A DNA stretch of 64,000 bases. Origin: Janthinobacterium saanense (lineage in GTDB: Bacteria > Pseudomonadota > Gammaproteobacteria > Burkholderiales > Burkholderiaceae_D). The stretch lies in NCBI RefSeq assembly GCF_014200675.1, contig NZ_JACHCI010000004.1, forward strand, positions 371,673-435,672, read 5' to 3'. The position numbers and the translations under genes were made by a program. Of this stretch, positions 53,259-62,838 are shown one piece after another. The notes beneath the pieces were generated by a model that made no database searches, was not told the DNA's origin, and saw nothing but the letters and a program-made list of their open reading frames with translations. Position 1 is the first letter of the stretch; each line of letters opens with the position of its first letter.

Positions 53259-54451
53259 GCCGCCTCCAGCTCTTGGTTGATCGATGCCGCGTGCTGCTGC
53301 AGCATGGTGAGCAGTGCTGCAATTTGCCGAATGTCGTGCTCATCCACATGGTGGCCGCAAGGCAGCAGCATGAATTCGCCGGACAACTTGTCTGTATCGG
53401 GCAGGTCTGCAGGGATGTGCGCATAGGCCATGGCTTTCTGGTGCAGCGCAGGTGAGTAATAAGGACGAGCGACGATTTTCTCGGCATGCAGGATGCGCAA
53501 GGTATCTGCGCGGCTCAGTGGCCAGCTGGCCTCCAGACGGACCACGATATTCTTATAGCTGGTAGCCTGTGTTTCATCAAATTCAAGCAATTGCAGGCCT
53601 GGAATCGGCTGCAGCAGCGATTGATATAGGCGGTAGCGCGCGCGATTGCGGGCCACTTGTTGTTCCAGGTCATCCAGACTGGCCAAGGCCATGGCTGCAT
53701 GGACTTCGTTCAGCTTGGCATTCATGCCGCCCGCTACGGCGATATGGTCGACTTGTTTGAAGCCAAAGCCGCGCATCAGGGCCAGATCCTCGGCCAACTG
53801 CCGGTGATTGGTGGTCAGGTAGCCACCCTCAAATCCATTGATTAGTTTGCTTGCATGCAGGGAAAAAATTTCTGCATCGCCAAACTGTCCCACCTTGCCT
53901 GCCGCCTGGCTTTCGTAGACCGATTCCACCGCGTCGAACAGCAGCGGGATTTGCCTTTCACGCGCGAGTGCGGCCACGCCTTCGGTGTCGCAGCAGTTGA
54001 CGATGGGATGCACGCACAGGATCAGCGCCGTATCATCATTGATGCACGCTTCGGCGCTGGCCCTGTCCATGGCCAGGGTGTGCGGATCGACCTCGCAAAA
54101 GCGCGGTTTCAAGTTGTTCCAGGCCGCGATGTCGGCCATGCGGCGATATGTCAGCGAAGGCATGACGATTTCGCTCTTGCCCTTGCGCGCCAGGCTGGAA
54201 ATGGCCAGCACCAGGGCCCAGAAGCCGCTGCAGAAGGTGACGCAATACTCGGTCTGGTGAAATGCCGCCAGGCGTTTTTCCAATTGCCGCACCAGCGGGC
54301 CATTGTTGGTGTATTGGCGCTGTGCGTGGAACTGCTTCGAATACGCGAGAAAATGCTCGATATCGGGGCGCACCAGATTGGAGGTCGATTTTGGCGTGGC
54401 AAAGAGGCTGTTGCCACCAAACAGCGCCAGGTCGGCGATGGAGTTTTTCAT
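53255..54451 (-). CDS. DegT/DnrJ/EryC1/StrS-family sugar aminotransferase (2)
   Basis: The 398-residue protein is the second PLP sugar aminotransferase of the cluster, with Asp173 (LFDAVESVYE) and lysine Lys202 in FSLHASKLINGFEGGYL. It is distinct from aminotransferase 1, so the two probably act at different steps or sugars. ATG 54451 is used; TTG 54457 is possible. It lies 15 bases after the methyltransferase gene. Confidence 0.92.
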   Translation of the reverse strand: MKNSIADLALFGGNSLFATPKSTSNLVRPDIEHFLAYSKQFHAQRQYTNNGPLVRQLEKRLAAFHQTEYCVTFCSGFWALVLAISSLARKGKSEIVMPSLTYRRMADIAAWNNLKPRFCEVDPHTLAMDRASAEACINDDTALILCVHPIVNCCDTEGVAALARERQIPLLFDAVESVYESQAAGKVGQFGDAEIFSLHASKLINGFEGGYLTTNHRQLAEDLALMRGFGFKQVDHIAVAGGMNAKLNEVHAAMALASLDDLEQQVARNRARYRLYQSLLQPIPGLQLLEFDETQATSYKNIVVRLEASWPLSRADTLRILHAEKIVARPYYSPALHQKAMAYAHIPADLPDTDKLSGEFMLLPCGHHVDEHDIRQIAALLTMLQQHAASINQELEAA

Positions 54452-54466
54452 GGACAAGGTGCCGTG

Positions 54467-55183
54467 TTAGCGGCTCAGGATGACGTCGTAGCGGTAGTGC
54501 GCCGCATAAAACCGGGGATCGGCAGAGACAAACTGGGTGTGCCAGCCAGCGGCGTGGGCCAGTGCGGCAAATTCGTCCTTGCTGCGCCAGATGCCGATAC
54601 GCGAAGCATGGTCGGACAGTTCAGCATCGCTGGGGCGATTTTCCTTGTAAAACAGGTCGAGCCGGTCGCGGTCTGGCAAGTTGCCCAGGTAGATTTTTTC
54701 GACCTGGCTGAAACGCTGGAACAGCAATTGCAGAACCGCCTGCGCCGCCTCAGCGGAAAAATACGAGAAGCTGCCATAGCACAGGACTTTTGAAAAGCGC
54801 TCTGGTTGAGGCTCTGTCCGCACATAATCATCCGCGCTTTGTTCCTGGAAGGTATAGCGTGGCGCGATTTCATGGTGCTGCCTGGCGACGGAAATCAGAT
54901 AGCTGGACAAGTCCACGCCAACAAATTCCTGGCAGCGATCGAACAAGCGGGTCGACAATGCGCCGTTGCCGCAAGCTAAGTCGAGCAGTACATCGTCGGC
55001 GTGCAAGCCGAGATTGTTCTTGATTGTCGTCACGATCAGTGCGATTTGTTCTTCAGTGACAGGCTTGCCATTGACCGTACGCTTGATCTGCGCCCAGAAA
55101 TCATCGGCTGGCTGGCTACGTGCATACTGATCATGATCGAGTACGGGGTAGCCTTTTTCTTGCAGGGTGTCGTGTGTGCTCAT
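54467..55183 (-). CDS. Class I SAM-dependent methyltransferase
   Basis: The 238-residue protein has motif I VLLDLACGNGALS (about 65-77) and the VGVDLSSYLISVARQ helix after it. It could methylate a sugar or protein; in a glycosylation cluster, O-methylation of the glycan or N-methylation of an amino sugar fits best. Its start overlaps the stop of the TPR protein gene by 4 bases. Confidence 0.88.
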   Translation of the reverse strand: MSTHDTLQEKGYPVLDHDQYARSQPADDFWAQIKRTVNGKPVTEEQIALIVTTIKNNLGLHADDVLLDLACGNGALSTRLFDRCQEFVGVDLSSYLISVARQHHEIAPRYTFQEQSADDYVRTEPQPERFSKVLCYGSFSYFSAEAAQAVLQLLFQRFSQVEKIYLGNLPDRDRLDLFYKENRPSDAELSDHASRIGIWRSKDEFAALAHAAGWHTQFVSADPRFYAAHYRYDVILSR

Positions 55184-58100
55184 GGCGTGGATTCCTTGGC
55201 TGTTCCTGGTTGCTGATCATGATGCATGGCATCAAAGGAGAGAGGGGGTAATTGCGCGCACCAGCGGCGCCACATGATGCGCAAGGAGCGCTCGAGACCT
55301 TGCGTCACCAGCGCCGGCTTGGTGATCGGCGCTTGCAGGAGGCGTTCGCGCAGGGTGGCGCGCAGGTGGGCTAGCGCGGAAATATTTTGCGACAGGAAAA
55401 TGCCCTTGTTGACGAAATTTTCCTCATCGTCGGCCGCAAACGCTTCCAGGCCCAGATGCCCCAGGTAAGCTGCCGCCGCGCGGGTAGGGATGGTGCTGCC
55501 GCTGAGGCTCAGGGTTGGCACGCCCATCCACAGGGCGTGGCATAACGTGGTGGTGCCCGTGTAGGGGAAGGTATTCAGACACACGTCCACCTGATGGTGC
55601 AATTGCATATACTCGTCCATGTTGCCACGTGCGTGGAAGCGCAGCCGCGTATTGTCGATGCCTTCTTCGGCAAACCATGCGCGCAGATAATCGTCGCGTT
55701 CATCGCCATTGAGTCCGGCCAGCAGCATGACTGAATTTGGCAAGGCCCGCAGCACTTGCGCCCATAGGGCGATCACCTTGCGATTGAGCTTGTTGGCACG
55801 GTTGAAGCTGCCAAACGTCACATGGCCGTTGGCCAGTGCTGGCAAAGGGCTGATGCCGGCGCTGCCGCCATAGGGCGTAAACGGGGCGCTGATGGGCAAG
55901 TGGACGATTTTTTCAAGAAACTGATGATCGAACTGACCCGCTGGCAAGATTTTGTTGTCGCTCAGAAAGTAATCCATGGCCCGCAAGCCAGTCGTGCCCG
56001 GGTAGCCCATCCAGCTGACCTGGACAGGTGCCGGCTTGCGCGCAAAGACGGGCAAGCGGTTGGCTGCCGAATGGCCCGAGAGGTCGATCAGAATGTCGAT
56101 GGCGTCCGTGCGTATCAGCTTTTCCAGGGCGTCGTCGCTCAGGGCGGTCACATTGCGCCACTCATCCATGCAGGCGCGCAGTTTCTCCGTATCGGCATCC
56201 TCCATGATCTTGTTGTAATAGGCGTACAGTGCCAGATTCGGGTTGCCTGCCAGCACTGTGAGCACGGGAGCGAGAAAGCTGGCGAGGGCGTGGTTGTTGA
56301 AGTCGCCAGAAACCAGGCCGATGCGCAGGCGCCGTTCAGGTTCTTGCGTATTCGAAAATGGCCGGCTGGCGGCTGTACCATCGAGACTGGCTTCAATCAG
56401 TGCGCCATAACGGCAGTGTTCGGCAAACAGCGTGTCGGCATCTGCCGTGTCACTATGGCTGAGGCTAAACAGCAGATTGCTGTGCGCCATCGTATAGTGG
56501 CCATGTTTGGCTTGCAAAGCTTGCCGGATATGGGCCATGCCCTGTTCGCCCTGGCCTTGCTGTTGCAGCAAAGCGCCCAGGTTAACATGGGCTTCGGCAA
56601 AATCTGGATTGCGCTCCAGTGCCATCAGGTAATGCGTTTTTGCTGCATCCGTCTGACTGAGCGCCTGCAGGGAATTGGCAATATTAAAATGGAACTCTGC
56701 AGTGTCCAGTCCCAGTTCCTGCACGCGTAGGCACACTTGCAGCGCTTCCTCGTGCCGGCCCAGGTGTTGCAGGGTGGTGCACAGATTGTTATGGGCGATG
56801 ATGTAATCGGGTCGCAGGGCCAGGGCCTGGCGGTAGCTGGCTTCGGCTTCTTCAAATTTCCCCAATGCTTGCAGGCAAGCACCAAGGTTGCAATGGGCGA
56901 TCTCCGAATCGGGGCTGATCCTGATTGCGTGCTGCTGGAGCGTGATGGCTTCTTCGAACTGATGCAGGTCCAGTAGTGCAACGCCCAGATTGTTCAGGGT
57001 GATGATGGAATTGCCATCGATGTGCAGGGCCCGGCGATAGCTGTCGATTGCCTGCCCGGCATGCCCGAGGTTATTCAGGCAGACGCCGAGATTGATATGG
57101 ATATTGATATCATCCGAATGCAGCCTGGCTGCCTCGCGGTAGCAAGCCACCGCTGCCTCAGTCTGGCCCAGGGCCCGGTAGGCTTCGGCCAGGCGCGTAT
57201 GCAATGGCGCGCAATCGGCTGCGGTGGCCAATGCCTGCCGGTAGGCGTCTACCGCGGCGTCATATTGCTCCAGCGAGTGCAGGGCCAACGCCATATTGTG
57301 ATACAGCATGTCGATTGCCGGATCGAGTTCTGCCGCACGACGGTAGCTGGCGACGGCATTTTCCAGCTGCCCCGTGCCCTGCAGCGCTGCACCCAGGCCA
57401 GCATGGGCCCTGGCGTCGAGCGGCGTTATCTGCAATTGGGCGCGGAAACTGCTGGCGGCTTCGTCGAAATGGCCAAGCGCATGCGAGATTTCCCCGAGCT
57501 GGAAGTGCGCCTCTGTATCGTGCGGCATGAATTCCAGTGCGCTGCGGTAGCTATTGGCCGCCTGCTCAAGCTTGCCTTGTGTCTTCAAGGTGTTCGCCAG
57601 GTTGAAATGCGCCTTGGCATAATCCGGGCGTATGGCCAGCGCGCGCTGGTAGCTGGCCGATGCTTCCTGATGGCGTCCTTGCGACTGCAGGGCGCTACCC
57701 AGATTGCTGTGTGCCTCGGCAAATTCCGGATCGATCTCCAGCGCCCGCAGATAGCTGTCGATGGCGGCATCCATGTGGCTGATGTCTTGCAATGCATTGC
57801 CCAGATTGCCATGCGCCTGGGCATCGTATGGCGTGAGTTTCACCGTCTTGTGCAGGGCCGCGAGCGCATCTTTGCCCTGAACCTGCAAGGCCGTTCCTAA
57901 CACGCTCCAGCCAAAGGAAGACTCGGGAAATTTCTCCAGCAAATCGCGGCAAGCGCTTTCCATCTGTGCGAAATCGCCGCTGTGATACAGCTTGACGATG
58001 TGTTCCTTGTCTTCCTGGGAGGGCGAGAGGGCAGCCTCTGCAATAGCCTGCATCACGCGTTGGCGCAGGAGTTGCGAGCTGTCATTGTCCAGGCCCCGGC

Positions 58101-58419
58101 CGATCGCCGTATCGATAATGTCGAGCGCCTCGGCAGCCTGTCCTGCCTGCAAAAGACCATTCGCATAGGACAGCCAGAATTGGCCCTCGTCCGGTTCGAC
58201 CGACAGCGCCTTGTGCAAATACGGCAAGCCGGCTTCGTATTGGCCTACTTGCCCAGCAAGCAAACCCAGGTTGTGGTTGGCGATGGCGTGATACGGCTGC
58301 ACTTGTAGAATGGATAGGTAAAGTTCTTCCGCCTCTGCGTAGCGTCCGGCCTGGTGTTCAGCGATCGCCTGCTGTAATTCGGTTTCTAGTGGCGCTACGG
58401 GCGGAGCATTCGCTGTCAT
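55180..58419 (-). CDS. TPR repeat / O-GlcNAc transferase-like (GT41) protein
   Basis: The 1079-residue protein has a TPR array over about residues 10-640 (more than a dozen repeats such as HFNLANTLKTQGKLEQAANS and HINLGVCLNNLGHAGQAIDS) and a C-terminal GT41 catalytic region (about 660-1050) with LRIGLVSGDFNNHALASFL, SWMGYPGTTGLRAMDYFLSD, GSFNRANKLNRKVIALWAQV and DVCLNTFPYTGTTTLCHALW. Bacterial homologues of SPINDLY/OGT glycosylate flagellin. It opens the minus-strand modification operon and reads towards the flagellins. Confidence 0.92.
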   Translation of the reverse strand: MTANAPPVAPLETELQQAIAEHQAGRYAEAEELYLSILQVQPYHAIANHNLGLLAGQVGQYEAGLPYLHKALSVEPDEGQFWLSYANGLLQAGQAAEALDIIDTAIGRGLDNDSSQLLRQRVMQAIAEAALSPSQEDKEHIVKLYHSGDFAQMESACRDLLEKFPESSFGWSVLGTALQVQGKDALAALHKTVKLTPYDAQAHGNLGNALQDISHMDAAIDSYLRALEIDPEFAEAHSNLGSALQSQGRHQEASASYQRALAIRPDYAKAHFNLANTLKTQGKLEQAANSYRSALEFMPHDTEAHFQLGEISHALGHFDEAASSFRAQLQITPLDARAHAGLGAALQGTGQLENAVASYRRAAELDPAIDMLYHNMALALHSLEQYDAAVDAYRQALATAADCAPLHTRLAEAYRALGQTEAAVACYREAARLHSDDINIHINLGVCLNNLGHAGQAIDSYRRALHIDGNSIITLNNLGVALLDLHQFEEAITLQQHAIRISPDSEIAHCNLGACLQALGKFEEAEASYRQALALRPDYIIAHNNLCTTLQHLGRHEEALQVCLRVQELGLDTAEFHFNIANSLQALSQTDAAKTHYLMALERNPDFAEAHVNLGALLQQQGQGEQGMAHIRQALQAKHGHYTMAHSNLLFSLSHSDTADADTLFAEHCRYGALIEASLDGTAASRPFSNTQEPERRLRIGLVSGDFNNHALASFLAPVLTVLAGNPNLALYAYYNKIMEDADTEKLRACMDEWRNVTALSDDALEKLIRTDAIDILIDLSGHSAANRLPVFARKPAPVQVSWMGYPGTTGLRAMDYFLSDNKILPAGQFDHQFLEKIVHLPISAPFTPYGGSAGISPLPALANGHVTFGSFNRANKLNRKVIALWAQVLRALPNSVMLLAGLNGDERDDYLRAWFAEEGIDNTRLRFHARGNMDEYMQLHHQVDVCLNTFPYTGTTTLCHALWMGVPTLSLSGSTIPTRAAAAYLGHLGLEAFAADDEENFVNKGIFLSQNISALAHLRATLRERLLQAPITKPALVTQGLERSLRIMWRRWCAQLPPLSFDAMHHDQQPGTAKESTP

Positions 58420-58580
58420 GGGGAGGCACTGAAATGTTGATCAACAGGAATTGTAACTGTTGACAGTGCTTATGAGAAACTTTCCTGTCGGAATTTTTAT
58501 GCCAAATGCTGTTTCAATGCAAACTTTATGTTGCTAATACCTGTCAGCAGGGCCAGGCATGCTGTCGTGATGAAAAAACA

Positions 58581-58604
58581 GCGCGCCACTGGAAAGTGGC
58601 GCGC
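58581..58604 (-). terminator. Rho-independent terminator downstream of ETF-QO gene
   Basis: GCGCGCCACT (58581-58590) pairs with AGTGGCGCGC (58595-58604). On the minus strand it is followed by TGTTTTTTCA (complement of 58571-58580). It lies 39 bases beyond the stop of the ETF-QO gene. Confidence 0.85.
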
Positions 58605-58642
58605 CGTGTGCAGATCAGCTGGCGTTATGAGAATATTGCAAA

Positions 58643-60319
58643 TTACATATTCGGATAATTCGGTCCACCGCCACCTTCCGGCGTGATCCAGACGATGTTT
58701 TGCGTCGGGTCCTTGATGTCGCAGGTTTTACAGTGCACGCAGTTCTGCGCATTGATCTGCAGGCGTTCGGCGCCGTCGTCGTTTTTCACGAATTCATACA
58801 CGCCTGCCGGACAGTAGCGCGCTTCCGGGCCCGCATAGGTCGCCAGGTTGACGTCGACCGGCACGCTGGCGTTTTTCAACGTCAGGTGGATGGGCTGGTC
58901 TTCGGCGTGGTTGGTGTTCGAGATGAACACCGACGACATCTTGTCGAAGGTCAGCTTGCCGTCCGGTTTCGGATACACGATCTGTTTCGACTGGGCGGCC
59001 GGCTTCAGGCATTCGTGGTCGCCATGCGTGTGGTGCAGGGTCCAAGGCGCCTTGCCGCGGAAGATGATCTGGTCGATGCCCGTCATCAGGCTGCCCAGGT
59101 ACAGGCCTTTCGACAGCCATGGCTTGACGTTGCGCGCCACGTGCAGTTCTTCATGCAGCCACGATTTTTCGAAAGCCTCAGGGTAGCTGGCCAGTTCATC
59201 GTGCTGGCGCTGTTCGCCCAGCGCGCCAAACGCCGCTTCGGCCGCCAGCATGCCGCTCTTGATGGCGGCGTGGCTGCCCTTGATGCGGCTCATGTTCAAA
59301 AAGCCCGCGTCGCAGCCGACCAGCGCGCCGCCGGCAAACACCAGTTTCGGCAGGGACTGCAGGCCGCCGGCCGTGATGGCGCGCGCGCCATACGATACGC
59401 GCTTGCCGCCTTCAAAGAATTTGCGGATTTCCGGATGCGTTTTATAGCGCTGGAATTCCTCGTACGGCGACAGATACGGGTTTTCATAGGCCAGGCCGAC
59501 CACGTAGCCGACCATCACCTGGTTGTTTTCCAGGTGATACAGGAAGGAGCCGCCATAGGTTTTGGCATCCAGCGGCCAGCCGGTTGAGTGGATCACCAGG
59601 CCAGGCTGGTGCAGGGCAGGGTCGATTTCCCACAGTTCCTTGATGCCGATGCCATACGATTGCGGGTCCTTGCCAGCGTTCAAGTCGTATTTGGCCATCA
59701 ATTGCTTGCCCAGGTGGCCACGCGCGCCTTCGGCGAACAGGGTGTACTTGGCGTGCAATTCCATGCCCAGCTGGAAGTCGGGGCCAGGCTCGCCATCGCG
59801 CTTGACGCCCATATTGCCGGTCGCCACGCCTTTCACGGAACCATCGTCGTTGTACAGGATTTCAGCGGCAGGGAAACCGGGGAAAATTTCCACGCCCAGG
59901 TTTTCCGCCTGCTGGCCCATCCAGCGCACCACATTGCCCAGCGAGACGATGTAGTTGCCATGGTTTTCAAAGCAGGCCGGCACGGCGAAGTTCGGGGTTT
60001 TATAGGCTTTGGTTTCGGTCAGGAACAGGATGCGGTCTTCCGTCACCGGCGTATTGAGCGGGGCGCCCAGTTCTTTCCAGTTCGGGATCAGTTCGGTCAG
60101 CGCTTTCGGGTCCATGATGGCGCCCGACAAAATGTGCGCGCCCAGTTCGCCGCCTTTTTCCAGCACGCAAACGGATACTTCCTGATTTTTTTCAGCCGCC
60201 AGCTGTTTCAAGCGGATCGCCGCCGCCAGGCCGGCCGGACCGCCGCCGACGATGACGACGTCATACTCCATGGCCTCGCGCGGTCCGTATTGTTCAACTA
60301 AGTTATTGGGTTGTGTCAT
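58643..60319 (-). CDS. Electron transfer flavoprotein-ubiquinone oxidoreductase
   Basis: The 558-residue protein has an N-terminal FAD-binding motif (VVIVGGGPAGLAAAIRLKQL, about 23-42) and a C-terminal 4Fe-4S cluster with Cys503, Cys527, Cys530 and Cys533 (CVHCKTC). It passes electrons from ETF to ubiquinone and feeds acyl-CoA and amino-acid oxidation into the respiratory chain. It is a normal-length member. It stands alone and divergent from the SDR gene. Confidence 0.96.
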   Translation of the reverse strand: MTQPNNLVEQYGPREAMEYDVVIVGGGPAGLAAAIRLKQLAAEKNQEVSVCVLEKGGELGAHILSGAIMDPKALTELIPNWKELGAPLNTPVTEDRILFLTETKAYKTPNFAVPACFENHGNYIVSLGNVVRWMGQQAENLGVEIFPGFPAAEILYNDDGSVKGVATGNMGVKRDGEPGPDFQLGMELHAKYTLFAEGARGHLGKQLMAKYDLNAGKDPQSYGIGIKELWEIDPALHQPGLVIHSTGWPLDAKTYGGSFLYHLENNQVMVGYVVGLAYENPYLSPYEEFQRYKTHPEIRKFFEGGKRVSYGARAITAGGLQSLPKLVFAGGALVGCDAGFLNMSRIKGSHAAIKSGMLAAEAAFGALGEQRQHDELASYPEAFEKSWLHEELHVARNVKPWLSKGLYLGSLMTGIDQIIFRGKAPWTLHHTHGDHECLKPAAQSKQIVYPKPDGKLTFDKMSSVFISNTNHAEDQPIHLTLKNASVPVDVNLATYAGPEARYCPAGVYEFVKNDDGAERLQINAQNCVHCKTCDIKDPTQNIVWITPEGGGGPNYPNM

Positions 60320-60571
60320 GGTCTCGTTTTATAGTGACTAAATTAGTGAGTGGAGCATCTTCGTGGAAAATTTAAGCACGAGTGTGCTTGTTTTTGGCGA
60401 GGATTGCAACTTTGGCGCCATTTTGCGTGACATTGCCCCACGCCGCAATCTAAATCCGGGCATTTTGTGTAATGATGGCGTTTACTCATGCCCAGCTGTG
60501 GCGTGCCGGTTTCTGGCCGTTTTCCATGGACAGCGTGCAGGGTGTTATCTAAAACAAAACAGGAGTAGCTC

Positions 60572-61348
60572 GTGGGCATAGAAGTCAACTTCGAGGGCAA
60601 GATCGCCCTGATTACCGGTGCATCGAGCGGCCTCGGCGCGCGCTTTGCGAAAGTGCTGGCGCAAGCCGGCGCCCAAGTCGTGCTGGCCTCGCGCCGCACC
60701 GAACGCCTGAAGGAATTGCGCGCCGAGATCGAAGCCGATGGCGGTGCCGCGCATGTGGTGGCGCTGGACGTGACCGATTACGCCAGCATCAAGTCAGCCA
60801 TTGCGCATGCGGAAACGGAAGCCGGTCCGATCGATATCCTGGTAAACAATTCCGGCGTCTCGACCACCCAGCGTCTGGTTGACGTCACACCCGAGGATTA
60901 CTCCTTTGTGATGGACACCAATCTGCGCGGATCGTTCTTCGTGGCCCAGCAAACGGCCAAGCGGATGATCGCGCGCGCCAAGGGCGACCCAAAAAAACAG
61001 CACCGCATCATCAATATCGCTTCGATGGCGGGCTTGCAAGTGCTGCCGCAAATCGGCGTGTATTGCATGAGCAAGGCCGGCATGGTGCACATGACGCGCG
61101 CCATGGCGGTGGAGTGGGGCAAGTACGGCATCAACACGAATGCGATTTGCCCAGGCTATATTTCAACCGAAATCAATGAAGATTACTTTGCCAGCGAGCA
61201 GGGCAAGAAGCTGATCGAGATGTTGCCCAATAAACGCCCGGGCAAGCCGGAAGACCTCGATGGCCTGTTGTTATTGCTGGCAGGCGAGGATTCGCACTTT
61301 ATCAATGGCGCCATTATCTCCGCCGATGGCGGCATGAGCACGTTTTAA
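60572..61348 (+). CDS. Short-chain dehydrogenase/reductase
   Basis: The 258-residue SDR has TGASSGLG (15-22) for NAD(P) binding, NNSG (92-95), catalytic Ser151, Tyr164 and Lys168 (YCMSK), and ends with the INGAIISADGGMS segment. Start is GTG 60572 with AGGAG six bases upstream. The substrate is unknown; fatty-acid or ketone metabolism fits the neighbourhood of ETF-QO and scoAB but is not shown. Confidence 0.92.
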   Translation: MGIEVNFEGKIALITGASSGLGARFAKVLAQAGAQVVLASRRTERLKELRAEIEADGGAAHVVALDVTDYASIKSAIAHAETEAGPIDILVNNSGVSTTQRLVDVTPEDYSFVMDTNLRGSFFVAQQTAKRMIARAKGDPKKQHRIINIASMAGLQVLPQIGVYCMSKAGMVHMTRAMAVEWGKYGINTNAICPGYISTEINEDYFASEQGKKLIEMLPNKRPGKPEDLDGLLLLLAGEDSHFINGAIISADGGMSTF

Positions 61349-61357
61349 CGCCGCACT

Positions 61358-61930
61358 TTACAGTTGCACGCCCGCCAGCTTGTGCACCAGTTCTGACGAG
61401 GTAGCAGCCGAGAACTTGCGCATCAGCCTGGCGCGGTGCATTTCTACCGTGCGGGGGCTGAGGTCGATCTGGCGGGCGATCAGCTTGCTGGTCTTGCCTT
61501 CCACCAGCAGCGCGGCGATTTCGCGTTCGCGCGGCGTCAGTTCCGCCGTCACCGGCCGCTTTTCGCTGACATCTTCAAACGTCCAGATGCCTGGCCCCAG
61601 CGGGTCCGTGGGCAGCATGGCGTGGCCCGTGACGTGGCACCAGAATAATTCATCGTTGCTGCGGCGCATGATGCGCTCATCTGAATAGCGCCCCTTGGCG
61701 TTCATGATGGGGATGATGCGGTCACCCGTGCGCAGGAATTCATCGAGCGTAGGGTAGAGTACCTGGAAGGACTGGCCCACCAGTTCGGTGCGTGCATAAC
61801 CGAACATGGCGGCCAGCGCCTCGTTGCAGCTGCGTATGATGCGTTGCTCCGACATGCACATGCCGACCGGTGCGTGCAGGAAGATGCTTTCATAATCGAT
61901 GGCTGCTGGCGCTGCATTCACATTCATCAT
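61358..61930 (-). CDS. PAS-LuxR transcriptional regulator
   Basis: The 190-residue protein has a PAS domain (about 15-122; ESIFLHAPVGMCMSEQRIIR) and a LuxR-type HTH (about 125-185; LTPREREIAALLVEGKTSKL, then IARQIDLSPRTVEMHRARL). I used the first of two adjacent ATGs at 61930; the longer open frame to 62272 has no recognisable start. It has no receiver domain, so it is not a response regulator. It is divergent from scoAB and could regulate it. Confidence 0.87.
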   Translation of the reverse strand: MMNVNAAPAAIDYESIFLHAPVGMCMSEQRIIRSCNEALAAMFGYARTELVGQSFQVLYPTLDEFLRTGDRIIPIMNAKGRYSDERIMRRSNDELFWCHVTGHAMLPTDPLGPGIWTFEDVSEKRPVTAELTPREREIAALLVEGKTSKLIARQIDLSPRTVEMHRARLMRKFSAATSSELVHKLAGVQL

Positions 61931-62115
61931 CTGATGTACGTCACTCTCACAGGTGGATAGCCGGCCCGGCGCCGGTAGTTCTACGGTATTGTACTTTCGA
62001 CTGGCGTATTTTATGCTCACTTGCGGCAAGAGTCGCAGACTCATGCATAGAACTGTCATAGAACCGCAAAATAGCGTGCTTAACAATAGCGCGCTTAACG
62101 AATAGAGGGACACCC

Positions 62116-62814
62116 ATGAATAAAGTTTATCCTGACGCCGCCTCGGCGCTGGCCGGTATCGTCCAAGATGGCCAGACCATCGCCGTCGGCGGCTTCGGCC
62201 TGTGCGGCATACCCGAAGCCCTGATCGCCGCCTTGCGCGATTCCGGCGTGACGGGTTTGACGGCCATTTCAAATAACGCGGGCGTGGACGGCTTTGGCCT
62301 CGGTCAATTGCTCACCACGCGCCAGATCAAGAAGATGATCGCTTCCTACGTGGGCGAAAACAAGGAATTCGCGCGCCAGTACCTGGCCGGCGAACTGGAA
62401 CTGGAATTCACGCCGCAAGGCACCCTGGCCGAGAAGCTGCGCGCCGGCGGCGCCGGTATTCCCGCCTTCTTCACCAAGACGGGCGTGGGCACCATCGTTG
62501 CCGATGGCAAGGAAATTCGCGAATTCGACGGCGAGCAATACGTGATGGAACGCAGCCTGGTGGCCGATGTAGCCCTGGTGAAAGCCTATATGGCCGACCG
62601 CGCCGGTAACCTGGTGTACCGCAAGACGGCGCGCAACTTCAATCCGAACGTGGCCATGGCCGGCAAGATCACCATCGTGGAAGTGGAAAAGCTGGTCGAA
62701 GTGGGCGAGATCGACCCCGACCACGTCCACACCCCGAGCATCTTCGTGCACCGCATCGTGGTCAATGCGAACCCGGAAAAACGCATCGAGCAGCGCACCG
62801 TGCGCGCCGACTAA
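62116..62814 (+). CDS. scoA: 3-oxoacid CoA-transferase subunit A
   Basis: The 232-residue protein has the CoA-transferase class I alpha signatures: GQTIAVGGFGLCGIPEALIA, VMERSLVADVALVKAYMADR. With subunit B it transfers CoA from succinyl-CoA to acetoacetate, for ketone-body use. A ribosome site AGAGGG precedes the ATG. Substrate could also be another 3-oxoacid. It is followed by scoB after 24 bases. Confidence 0.93.
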   Translation: MNKVYPDAASALAGIVQDGQTIAVGGFGLCGIPEALIAALRDSGVTGLTAISNNAGVDGFGLGQLLTTRQIKKMIASYVGENKEFARQYLAGELELEFTPQGTLAEKLRAGGAGIPAFFTKTGVGTIVADGKEIREFDGEQYVMERSLVADVALVKAYMADRAGNLVYRKTARNFNPNVAMAGKITIVEVEKLVEVGEIDPDHVHTPSIFVHRIVVNANPEKRIEQRTVRAD

Positions 62815-62838
62815 ATAGAACAGACGGAGATAATTATC

